Shown here: positions 1 to 6,145 of the stretch, piece by piece
How the letters are laid out: each line of letters opens with the position of its first letter
Position numbering within the stretch: position 1 is the first letter of the stretch
Source of the DNA: Clostridia bacterium
GTDB taxonomy: Bacteria; Bacillota; Clostridia; Oscillospirales; CAG-272
Reading direction: 5' to 3'
Assembly: GCA_017559555.1 (NCBI GenBank)
Contig: JAFYRH010000315.1
Coordinates: 1-7,060 of the forward strand
Length of the DNA: 7,060 nucleotides
Notes under the pieces: generated by a model
The model's input: only the letters and a program-made list of their open reading frames with translations
Databases searched by the model: none
What the model was told of the DNA's origin: nothing
Position numbers and translations under genes: made by a program

Positions 1-1
1 A

Positions 2-637
2 TATGGTGATCTTGGTTTTGTTTTGCGCCCGATGGGCTTTAAGCATACCGGTCTTTTCCCTGAGCAGGCTGCTAACTGGGATTGGTTCTCGGGGTTGATC
101 CGCGAAGCCAACCGCCCCATCAAAGTGCTGAATTTGTTTGCGTACACGGGTGGTGCAACGGTTGCGGCAGCAAAAGCCGGTGCGTCTGTCGTACACGTAG
201 ATGCTTCCAAGGGTATTGTAGCGCAAGCAAAAGAAAATGCCTCGCTCTCCGGTCTTGCAGAAGCACCCATTCGCTATATCGTTGACGATTGCAAAAAGTT
301 TGTCGAACGCGAAATTCGTCGCGGCAATCATTACGACGGTATTATCATGGATCCTCCTTCTTACGGAAGAGGACCCGGTGGCGAGGTTTGGAAGCTTGAA
401 GAGAGCATCAACGAGCTCATCTCCCTTACCGCACAACTGCTCTCCGATGAGCCGCTGTTCTTTCTTGTTAACTCCTATACAACTGGACTTTCGCCTTTGA
501 CAATGAGTTATCTTTTGGAACTCAAGGTTCGCGCACGCTACGGCGGTGTTATCGAATCGGGCGAGCTTGGCTTAAAAGTAACGCAAACCGGCGCATTTTT
601 GCCTTGCGGCGCAAGCTCACGTTGGTACAAAAAATAA
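2..637 (+). CDS. Class I SAM-dependent methyltransferase (RlmI-like fold, COG1092-type), 5' truncated
   Basis: The frame is open to the left edge, so only the last 211 residues are visible; the start lies outside the window. The fragment has a Rossmann methyltransferase core. The SAM-binding motif I, NLFAYTGG, is at visible residues 44-51. The acidic end of beta-2, VHVDASKG, follows. The catalytic-loop motif IV, DPPSYGRG, is at 117-124. The preceding segment FKHTGLFPEQ is typical of the rRNA-methyltransferase family that includes RlmI (23S rRNA m5C). Where RlmI has its catalytic Cys (an SCS motif), this protein reads VNSYTTGLSP, so m5C chemistry is doubtful. An N- or other RNA methyltransferase is more likely, with unknown target. 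The stop is 27 nt before ecfA1, so the two are probably cotranscribed. Family confidence is high; substrate is unassigned. Confidence 0.88.
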   Translation, partial: YGDLGFVLRPMGFKHTGLFPEQAANWDWFSGLIREANRPIKVLNLFAYTGGATVAAAKAGASVVHVDASKGIVAQAKENASLSGLAEAPIRYIVDDCKKFVEREIRRGNHYDGIIMDPPSYGRGPGGEVWKLEESINELISLTAQLLSDEPLFFLVNSYTTGLSPLTMSYLLELKVRARYGGVIESGELGLKVTQTGAFLPCGASSRWYKK

Positions 638-647
638 AATCACTCCC

Positions 648-655
648 GGAAAGGA
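648..655 (+). promoter_or_regulatory. Ribosome binding site fixing the TTG start of ecfA1
   Basis: GGAAAGGA ends 9 nt before TTG at 665. No ATG or GTG occurs in frame between the preceding stop (637) and this TTG. The protein from here starts directly with the first beta strand expected of an EcfA ATPase (MSEIFIHAKDL), so the TTG is taken as the start. Confidence 0.7.
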
Positions 656-664
656 CATATTGCT

Positions 665-1540
665 TTGTCTGAAATTTTTATTCACGCAAAAGACCTCTGT
701 TTTTCCTACACCGATGAAGAGGGAAGAGAGGAAAATCCTGCTTTGCAAAACTTCTCGGTGGATATTTGCCGCGGTGAATACGTAGCGGTGCTCGGTCACA
801 ATGGCTCTGGCAAATCTACCTTTGCAAAACTGATGAACTATATATTGGAGCCTACGTCGGGCGAATTGACTGTCAACGGTCTTGACCTTTTACGAAAAGA
901 TCTTTCGGATGAAGAAATTCTCGATTTGCGAAAGAACGTCGGTATGGTATTCCAAAACCCCGATAACCAACTGGTTGCCACCATTGTTGAGCAAGACGTT
1001 GCTTTCGGCCCCGAAAATCTTGGCGTTCCCCGTGAGGAATTGCGTCGTCGTGTCGATTCTGCCTTGGAAACAGTTGGAATGAGCGCTTATGCCAAGCACG
1101 AGCCGCATCGCTTGTCGGGTGGACAAAAACAAAGAGTGGCGATTGCAGGTATTCTTGCAATGATGCCGCAATGTGTCGTTTTTGATGAATCGACCGCTAT
1201 GCTTGATCCCGGCGGACGCCGCGAAGTGCTTGATACCATTCGCAAGCTGAACCAAGAGCAGGGAATGACCGTGCTCAACATTACGCACTACATGAATGAA
1301 GCGGCAGAGGCAGATCGCATCATCGTTATCAACGATGGTAAGCTTTTGCTCGATGGCACTCCCGATGAGATTTTTGCAAAACGCGATGTCCTCACGGAGG
1401 TAGGGCTTGAAGTTCCGCAATGTGCCGAGCTTATCCACGCTTTGCGTGCAGCAGGTATTCAAATCGATGGTAACACCATCTCATCCCCCGAGGCTTGTGC
1501 AGAATTGCTGCAAAAAGCTCTCAATAAACGCGCAAAATAA
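665..1540 (+). CDS. ecfA1: ECF transporter ATPase EcfA1
   Basis: A 291-residue cytoplasmic ABC ATPase, one of the two non-identical nucleotide-binding subunits that power an ECF-type importer of vitamins or metal ions. All ABC elements are intact: Walker A GHNGSGKST (44-52), Q-loop VFQNPDNQ with Q97, an EQDVAFGPENLG stretch (109-120) characteristic of the EcfA family, signature LSGGQKQR (150-157), Walker B CVVFDEST with catalytic E175, D-loop MLDPGGR and switch His H208. A short C-terminal domain contains GLEVPQ (247-252), which recurs in EcfA2 as GLDVPQ. Length matches the family. The EcfA1 rather than EcfA2 assignment rests on being first in the cassette and on the FQNPDNQ Q-loop. The start is TTG. 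ecfA2 follows after 11 nt. Confidence 0.95.
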   Translation: MSEIFIHAKDLCFSYTDEEGREENPALQNFSVDICRGEYVAVLGHNGSGKSTFAKLMNYILEPTSGELTVNGLDLLRKDLSDEEILDLRKNVGMVFQNPDNQLVATIVEQDVAFGPENLGVPREELRRRVDSALETVGMSAYAKHEPHRLSGGQKQRVAIAGILAMMPQCVVFDESTAMLDPGGRREVLDTIRKLNQEQGMTVLNITHYMNEAAEADRIIVINDGKLLLDGTPDEIFAKRDVLTEVGLEVPQCAELIHALRAAGIQIDGNTISSPEACAELLQKALNKRAK

Positions 1541-1551
1541 CAAAGAGGAAA

Positions 1552-2508
1552 ATGATGAACAAGATATATCTCGATCACGTGAGCTACGTTTACAGCCGCG
1601 GCACGCCTTATGAGCAGGTTGCGTTGGATGACGTTTCGGTTGGCATCCGAGAGGGGTGCATTACCGGCATCATCGGTCATACGGGCTCCGGAAAATCCAC
1701 CATGATGCAAATGCTCAATGGGCTTATCAAGCCGGATTCGGGCAAAGTGCTCATAGATGGATACGACATTAACAGTACCGTCAGCGACGTGTACGATGCG
1801 TGGAGCGAGAGGGCAGAATACGCCATGCTTTCACCGCGCAAACGAAAAAAGAAAATGCAACAGGAAATTCGCGAAAGGAAAGCCAAGCTTTGCTTCCGTG
1901 TAGGTCTTGTTATGCAATATCCCGAATATCAGCTGTTTGAAGAGACCGTATATGCCGATATCGCTTTTGGTCCGCGTAATATGGGACTTGATGAAGCGGA
2001 AATCCGTGCGCGTGTCCTCGAAGCCGCCGCTTTTTGTGACGTTGGAGAAGAACTTTTGCAAAAATCTCCCTTTGATCTTTCGGGTGGACAAAAGCGTCGC
2101 GTAGCTTTAGCAGGAGTCATTGCTATGCGCCCTGAGGTGTTGGTACTTGATGAACCTGCCGCAGGACTTGATCCGCTTGGACGTAACTATATTTTTAACG
2201 GTATCCGCGCATATCAAAGAAAAACAGGTTCCACCGTGCTGATTGTTAGCCACAGTATGGAGGATATGGCGCGCTATTCCGATGACGTTATCGTTCTTTC
2301 GGGCGCGCATATTCTGCGCCAAGGCACGCGCGAAGAGGTTTTTGCACACGTAGAAGAGCTTGCCGAAACAGGTCTCGATGTGCCGCAAATTACGCACTTG
2401 ATGCAACTTTTGCGCGAGCGCGGCATTGATGCTCCCAAAAACGTTTATACCGTAGCAGAGGCTGCAACAGCTCTCAAAAAGCTGTTTTTGACGGGAGGTG
2501 ACGCATAA
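1552..2508 (+). CDS. ecfA2: ECF transporter ATPase EcfA2, with a basic insertion
   Basis: A 318-residue ABC ATPase that should form the heterodimeric motor with EcfA1 beneath EcfT. It has Walker A GHTGSGKST (42-50), Q-loop MQYPEYQLFEETV (121-133, Q122; the EYQLFEE form is typical of EcfA2), signature DLSGGQKRR (175-183), Walker B VLVLDEP with E201, D-loop GLDPLGR and switch H234. It is about 30 residues longer than usual EcfA2 (around 285-290). The excess lies between the strand after Walker A (GYDIN, 70-74) and the Q-loop, and it ends in a very basic, probably helical stretch around 96-112 (RKRKKK, then KMQQEIRERK). Start is ATG 1552 or ATG 1555, preceded by AAAGAGG (1542-1548). The stop codon abuts the GTG of ecfT, indicating translational coupling. 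Confidence 0.95.
   Translation: MMNKIYLDHVSYVYSRGTPYEQVALDDVSVGIREGCITGIIGHTGSGKSTMMQMLNGLIKPDSGKVLIDGYDINSTVSDVYDAWSERAEYAMLSPRKRKKKMQQEIRERKAKLCFRVGLVMQYPEYQLFEETVYADIAFGPRNMGLDEAEIRARVLEAAAFCDVGEELLQKSPFDLSGGQKRRVALAGVIAMRPEVLVLDEPAAGLDPLGRNYIFNGIRAYQRKTGSTVLIVSHSMEDMARYSDDVIVLSGAHILRQGTREEVFAHVEELAETGLDVPQITHLMQLLRERGIDAPKNVYTVAEAATALKKLFLTGGDA
2494..2500 (+). promoter_or_regulatory. Ribosome binding site for the GTG start of ecfT, inside ecfA2
   Basis: GGAGGTG lies in the last codons of ecfA2, 8 nt before the GTG at 2509. The ecfA2 TAA (2506-2508) directly abuts that GTG. A terminating ribosome would sit on this site, which favours coupled translation of the motor and membrane subunits. 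Confidence 0.75.
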
Positions 2509-3330
2509 GTGAAAGGCATTTCCTTTGGTCAGTACTATCCCGCAAATTCCATCATTCACAAAATGGATCCTCGCTTTAAAATCCTTGTAGCCACCGCCTT
2601 TATTGTGGCAACCTTTTTATGTAAGAGTGCCGTTTCCTTTGCCGCTCTTTTGGGCATAGGCTTAGCACTTATCTTTATCAGTCAAATCCCCTTTAAAACC
2701 ATTGTGCGTTCCATCGCACCTTTACTTTTCATCATTGCTTTTACTGTCGTTATAAATATCTTTTTTGGCACCGGTGAACAGCTTTTGGTGGAATTTTGGA
2801 AGATCCGCATCTATGCCGAGGGACTTTGGCGCGCACTCTTTATGTTCTTGCGCATTTTTGTGCTCATTGTTGCAACAAGTATCTTTTTGACCTACACAAC
2901 AACGCCGATGGATCTTACAGACGCGCTCGAATCTTTAATGGCTCCCCTCAAGCTTATACACGTTCCCGTACATGTATTTGCTATGATGATGTCAATTACT
3001 TTGCGCTTTATTCCGACTTTGACGGAGGAGACCGAAAAGATTATGAACGCACAGAAGGCACGCGGGGCCGATTTTGTGAGCGGTTCCTTGATCAAGCGCG
3101 TCAAAGCGCTTATTCCCATTCTTATTCCGCTGTTTAGCTCTGCAATCAACCGTGCCACCCAACTTGCCGATGCAATGGAGTGCCGTTGCTACCATGGCGG
3201 TGAAGGAAGAACACGACTCAATGTTATGAAGTGGCATGCTTCCGACGTTATTTATATGCTTATTAGCATAGCGATTTGCATAGGTCTTGTTCTGCTCAAC
3301 CAAATTCAATTAGGATATGTAATGAACTGA
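2509..3330 (+). CDS. ecfT: ECF transporter transmembrane scaffold EcfT
   Basis: A 273-residue integral membrane protein that couples the EcfA1/EcfA2 motor to exchangeable S components. The N-terminus shows the family pattern IIHKMDPRFKI (15-25), which leads into the hydrophobic helices. Clear hydrophobic segments are near residues 26-37, 43-58, 69-86, 108-128 and 247-264. Between them lies the cytoplasmic coupling region. The first Ala-Arg-Gly coupling motif is present in KARGAD (183-188), placed after LRFIPTLTEE as expected. The second motif reads AMECRCYHGG (222-231), so the Arg (R226) is kept but Ala and Gly are both Cys. These helices normally dock into grooves of the two ATPases. GTG start. 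No S-component gene is adjacent, as in group II ECF modules that serve several unlinked S proteins. Confidence 0.94.
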   Translation: MKGISFGQYYPANSIIHKMDPRFKILVATAFIVATFLCKSAVSFAALLGIGLALIFISQIPFKTIVRSIAPLLFIIAFTVVINIFFGTGEQLLVEFWKIRIYAEGLWRALFMFLRIFVLIVATSIFLTYTTTPMDLTDALESLMAPLKLIHVPVHVFAMMMSITLRFIPTLTEETEKIMNAQKARGADFVSGSLIKRVKALIPILIPLFSSAINRATQLADAMECRCYHGGEGRTRLNVMKWHASDVIYMLISIAICIGLVLLNQIQLGYVMN

Positions 3331-3332
3331 TT

Positions 3333-4091
3333 ATGAAGCTTTTTATCAAAGTCCGATATCTCGGAACAAATTATTGCGGCTATCAGGTACAGCCAAATGC
3401 ACCTAGCATTCAAGGGGAACTGAATAAAGCCGCACGTACGCTCTTCGGGTATGATTGTGACATTGTTGGTTGCAGTCGCACCGATAGCGGGGTGCACGCC
3501 AACGAATTTTGCGCCACAGTTGCGCAAAAGGGGAGCGAAGACCTCATCACTTCCTTGCCCCCTGAACGTGTGCCGCTTGCTTTTTCGGCACATTTGCCTC
3601 CCGATATCAGCGTTTTTGATGCAAAGTGGGTGTCTTCCGATTTTCATCCTCGATATGACGTGGTAGAAAAGGAATATATCTACCGTATTTATAATTCTCC
3701 CGTGCGTTCGCCGTTTTGGGAGGGGCGAGCATATCATTTGCCACGCGTGTTAGATGATGCCGCACTCGAACGCATGAACCGTGCCGCCGCATATCTTGTT
3801 GGAAAACAGGATTTTGCAGCTTATATGGCACAGGGCTCAACGGTTGCAACCACAGTTCGAACCGTTAAAGCAGCTGCTGTTGATAGAGATGGCGATATGA
3901 TTGTTTTTCGTGTCAGTGCCGACGGATTTCTCTACAACATGGTGCGCATTTTGACGGGCACCTTGATTGATGTGGGACTTGGCAAAATCGATCCCGAAGA
4001 CATTCCTAATATTACCGCCTCGTGTGACCGTAGCCGTGCAGGCATGACAGTGCCTGCTTGCGGACTCTATCTCAATCGCGTTTTGTACTAA
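3333..4091 (+). CDS. truA: tRNA pseudouridine(38-40) synthase TruA
   Basis: A 252-residue cytoplasmic enzyme that isomerises uridines 38-40 in tRNA anticodon stems. The catalytic Asp is D51 in CSRTDSGVHA (47-56). Other family segments are the N-terminal strand and GTNYCGYQVQP (11-21), KEYIYRIYN (113-121), DFAAYM (160-165), the dimer/RNA-binding stretch around 197-218 (GFLYNMVRI then GTLIDVGLGK) and the C-terminal PACGLYL (241-247). Length is normal. ATG 3333 was chosen because MKLFIKVRYLGTNY fits the usual N-terminus; it lies 2 nt after the ecfT stop. No good Shine-Dalgarno is seen (nearest AGGA at 3312-3315, 17 nt away), so translation probably depends on coupling to ecfT. ecfA1-ecfA2-ecfT-truA is a classic Firmicutes gene order. 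Confidence 0.96.
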   Translation: MKLFIKVRYLGTNYCGYQVQPNAPSIQGELNKAARTLFGYDCDIVGCSRTDSGVHANEFCATVAQKGSEDLITSLPPERVPLAFSAHLPPDISVFDAKWVSSDFHPRYDVVEKEYIYRIYNSPVRSPFWEGRAYHLPRVLDDAALERMNRAAAYLVGKQDFAAYMAQGSTVATTVRTVKAAAVDRDGDMIVFRVSADGFLYNMVRILTGTLIDVGLGKIDPEDIPNITASCDRSRAGMTVPACGLYLNRVLY

Positions 4092-4110
4092 CACATTTTC
4101 CATTTTGCAG

Positions 4111-4118
4111 AAAGGAGG
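4111..4118 (+). promoter_or_regulatory. Strong Shine-Dalgarno fixing the TTG start at 4125
   Basis: AAAGGAGG ends 6 nt before TTG 4125, the best ribosome binding site in the window. It decides the start of the propeller gene, because no ATG precedes it in frame after the truA stop. The 33-nt truA gap is otherwise featureless, with no promoter or hairpin seen. Confidence 0.8.
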
Positions 4119-4124
4119 AGCACC

Positions 4125-5354
4125 TTGAAATTTCCCCAAAAACAGGCCAAAGCATTGCAGGAAGCCACCGCACCTGCCGCAAAGCTTGGCAAACCGAGAA
4201 ATGAATACTACGAGAACATCTCTGCGGGGTTGGGAATTGCACAGGTCGTTCTTTACCTTTCGCTCTTCGCGTTTGTCATCCTTTCCTTTTTGACCAATAC
4301 AAATCTCATTACCTACCAAAATTTTTATCACTTTTTTCAAGATTTGAATGCTTCTGCCGAGCGTGTGGATATTTTTGAGCATGACGCGGTTTCCTATTCG
4401 ACCGATGAAGAACAAAGCTTTACTCTCTACCGTAAGGGTTTGGCTGTGGCAGGGAATACCGGTGTTACCATTTTTTCGGCAACCGGGCGTCAGCTTGTCA
4501 GTCACGGCATTCAATATAACGATCCCGTGGCAATCGGCTCCGGAAAATACCTTTTGGTTTACGAACGCGGTGGAAAGCAGTATTCCCTTTACAATGCCAA
4601 CACGCAAATGCACCAAGGGGAAACCGAGTATCCCATTTCGGGGGCGGCGGTTTCCGATTCGGGAATGTACGCTTTGATTTCCTCGGCAAATGATGCAAAT
4701 TCTGCCGTTTATCTTTACAACAACCGTTTTGCACTCATCAACATCTATAAAAAGGGCGGAAACGTTCTCGACGTTGCCATTTCGGCAGACGGCAAGCGCA
4801 TTGCGCTTTTAACGGCAATCCCCGAAAACGGTGCAGTTACAACGTCGGTGATGTTGGCGGAGCCCGGCAAGGGAGAAGCCATTGCCGAGAAAACGATTGC
4901 TTCCACACTCGGTTTGCAATGTCATTTTACCTCGTCGGGTAAGCTGGCAGTACTTTCTTCAACCGGTGTTGCTTATTTTTTGAGCAATGGTGAGTTGGAG
5001 TTTTTCTACGATTTTGAGGGGAAAATCCCCGCGATTGCCGACCTTTCGGCAGACGGTGTTGCGATTTGTTTGAAAAAAAGTGCAATTTCGGAAAAAAATA
5101 TTATAATTATATTTGACAAAAGCGGAAAAATAGTGTATAATGATGTTGTTACTCAAAATGTTATCGGTTTAGCCTATAGAGGTAACGTACTCTTTACGAC
5201 TGATTATAACGGTGTAAGTCGTTTAGAACTCAATAGCGGACAAATGCTTTTTGAGAAATATCAAACGGACGGTAAGGTGTTGCTTGCCGTGAACGAAGAC
5301 GAGGTTTTGCTCTGTTCACCGCAAAAAGCCGTTTACATTACCTTCCGTACATAA
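4125..5354 (+). CDS. Membrane-anchored beta-propeller-like protein (probable DUF5711 family)
   Basis: A 409-residue protein of unknown function. It has a basic, Ala-rich cytoplasmic N-terminus (1-36), one transmembrane helix (about 38-57, VVLYLSLFAFVILSFL), then a long extracytoplasmic domain by the positive-inside rule. That domain is built of repeated short beta segments of propeller-blade type. Examples are GAAVSDSGMYALISS (173-187), VLDVAISADGKRIALL (214-229), IADLSADGVAICLK (304-317) and VIGLAYRGNVLFTT (346-359). Each is followed by a strand such as VYLYNN, IIIFDKSGK or RLELNSGQ, as in PQQ/WD-like propellers. There is no lipobox and no catalytic motif. I recognise the pattern as DUF5711, seen in Clostridia; a database search would be needed to confirm. 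It sits 33 nt after truA and 26 nt before cvpA. The last 250 bp also hold a promoter for cvpA, where the coding sequence becomes unusually A/T-rich. Confidence 0.8.
   Translation: MKFPQKQAKALQEATAPAAKLGKPRNEYYENISAGLGIAQVVLYLSLFAFVILSFLTNTNLITYQNFYHFFQDLNASAERVDIFEHDAVSYSTDEEQSFTLYRKGLAVAGNTGVTIFSATGRQLVSHGIQYNDPVAIGSGKYLLVYERGGKQYSLYNANTQMHQGETEYPISGAAVSDSGMYALISSANDANSAVYLYNNRFALINIYKKGGNVLDVAISADGKRIALLTAIPENGAVTTSVMLAEPGKGEAIAEKTIASTLGLQCHFTSSGKLAVLSSTGVAYFLSNGELEFFYDFEGKIPAIADLSADGVAICLKKSAISEKNIIIIFDKSGKIVYNDVVTQNVIGLAYRGNVLFTTDYNGVSRLELNSGQMLFEKYQTDGKVLLAVNEDEVLLCSPQKAVYITFRT
5092..5141 (+). promoter_or_regulatory. Perfect consensus sigma-A promoter inside the propeller gene, directed at cvpA
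   Basis: The -35 box TTGACA is at 5113-5118 and the -10 box TATAAT at 5136-5141, separated by exactly 17 nt, so both hexamers and the spacing match consensus. Immediately upstream, 5092-5112 is almost pure A/T, resembling an UP element. A transcript would start near 5148, giving cvpA (ATG 5381) a leader of about 230 nt that overlaps the end of the preceding gene. The encoded residues NIIIIF and the three ATA Ile codons within ten codons (5103-5132) reflect the A/T composition. Activity is inferred from sequence only. Confidence 0.75.
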
Positions 5355-5380
5355 AAACATACATAAAGGAGATTTTATCT

Positions 5381-6049
5381 ATGAACCCTACTGCATTAGT
5401 TCTTGACCTTTTATTTGTGCTTGTTGCTGCGATTTTCATCGTTGTAGGCGTAAGAAGAGGCTTTATTAAGAGCCTGATTCAATCCGCCAAACTCGTTCTT
5501 ACCGCTGTTATCACATACTTTGCAGGCTCTTCTGTTGCAGCTTTCCTCAAGGAAAAGTTCATTTTTAAGAGTGTTTATGATTTTTGGTATGCCAAGGTAG
5601 ATAGCATCTACCAAGAAGCAAACGCTTCCTTGAACACCGAAGGTCTTAGAAACACTGTTGAAACTGCTCCCGATTTCCTTCTCGCTCCCGAAAAGAAGGC
5701 AGAAATCCTTGCATCTCTTTCCGAAGAGAGCGGAGCTGCTATGGTTGACTCTGTTTCCACCAGTCTCGCTACTCCCATCTCCGATGTTATTTCCAACATT
5801 CTCGGTTATGCTTTAACCTTTGTTGTAGCATTCATTCTTCTCACCGTTGTTGCATGGCTTCTGACCAAGATTGCTGAGCGTATTGCTTTCATCGGCACTG
5901 CAAACCGCGTTCTCGGTGGTATTTTCGGCGCATTGATGGGTCTTATCGTTCTTTCGGTAATCGCTGTAATCATTGGCTTCATCGATGTTAAGGGCGCAGC
6001 ATATCCCGACACCTTGATTGTTAAATTGTTAGGCGGTTTTTGGCTATAA
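5381..6049 (+). CDS. CvpA family membrane protein
   Basis: A 222-residue inner-membrane protein with four hydrophobic segments: about 5-24, 32-55, 138-161 and 179-200. Family hallmarks are the first helix followed by GVRRGFIKSL (23-32), and NRVLGGIFGALMG (175-187) leading into the last helix. The 75-residue stretch between helices 2 and 3 (58-135) is polar and mostly alpha-helical in composition, probably outside the membrane. CvpA proteins were first linked to colicin V production in E. coli and are widespread; their molecular role is poorly defined, with links to envelope and stress physiology. ATG start with AAAGGAGA (5365-5372), 8 nt spacing. It has its own strong upstream promoter and a terminator behind it. 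Only 1 of 16 Ser codons is TCG, against 12 of 32 in the upstream gene, suggesting adaptation to higher expression. Confidence 0.88.
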   Translation: MNPTALVLDLLFVLVAAIFIVVGVRRGFIKSLIQSAKLVLTAVITYFAGSSVAAFLKEKFIFKSVYDFWYAKVDSIYQEANASLNTEGLRNTVETAPDFLLAPEKKAEILASLSEESGAAMVDSVSTSLATPISDVISNILGYALTFVVAFILLTVVAWLLTKIAERIAFIGTANRVLGGIFGALMGLIVLSVIAVIIGFIDVKGAAYPDTLIVKLLGGFWL

Positions 6050-6080
6050 CCAAAACATTTGATTATTAAATAATTCCCCG

Positions 6081-6114
6081 AAAAAGCCTGCCGTTTCTTC
6101 GGTAGGCTTTTTTC
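6081..6114 (+). terminator. Rho-independent terminator after cvpA
   Basis: AAAAAGCCTGCC (6081-6092) pairs with GGTAGGCTTTTT (6101-6112) around an 8-nt loop. That is 12 pairs with a single G-T wobble, and the T run extends to 6113. It lies 31 nt after the cvpA stop. The 5' A tract makes the hairpin able to act on the reverse strand too. Its end is only 31 nt before the clp start codon. Confidence 0.92.
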
Positions 6115-6127
6115 AAAAATTCCAAAG

Positions 6128-6133
6128 AAAGGA
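6128..6133 (+). promoter_or_regulatory. Ribosome binding site of the clp gene, with long spacing
   Basis: AAAGGA ends 12 nt before ATG 6146, a little longer than optimal. The second in-frame ATG at 6152 would be 18 nt away, so 6146 is preferred. The site lies in the short stretch after the terminator and is the only translation signal seen there. Confidence 0.6.
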
Positions 6134-6145
6134 CTCATTCACTAA

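Noticed and set aside
866..876. Inverted repeat TTGACTGTCAA, operator-like, within ecfA1
   Set aside because: Only five pairs, deep inside a coding region and not near any promoter signal.
890..1462. Reverse-strand open frame opposite ecfA1 (190 codons)
   Set aside because: Entirely inside ecfA1, no known motif, and composition typical of antisense readings.
3276..3332. Upstream TTG that would lengthen TruA by 19 residues
   Set aside because: The extension overlaps ecfT and does not resemble the TruA N-terminus; ATG 3333 gives a family-like start.
3690..3695. TATAAT inside truA
   Set aside because: No -35-like hexamer 16-18 nt upstream (AAAAGG there).
4038..4057. Perfect 7-bp hairpin GCAGGCA / TGCCTGC near the truA end
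   Set aside because: It codes for the conserved RAGMTVPA region of TruA and has no T run after it, so it is not a terminator; chance or codon-driven.
3837..4616. Long open frame on the reverse strand (259 codons), antisense to the truA end and the propeller gene
   Set aside because: It overlaps two well-supported + strand genes, shows no recognisable domain and has a Cys/His/Asn-rich composition typical of antisense translation. No ribosome binding site was noted.
5102..5107. A second TATAAT just upstream of the internal promoter
   Set aside because: The nearest TTGAAA (5070-5075) is 26 nt away, too far; it is better read as part of the A/T-rich upstream tract.
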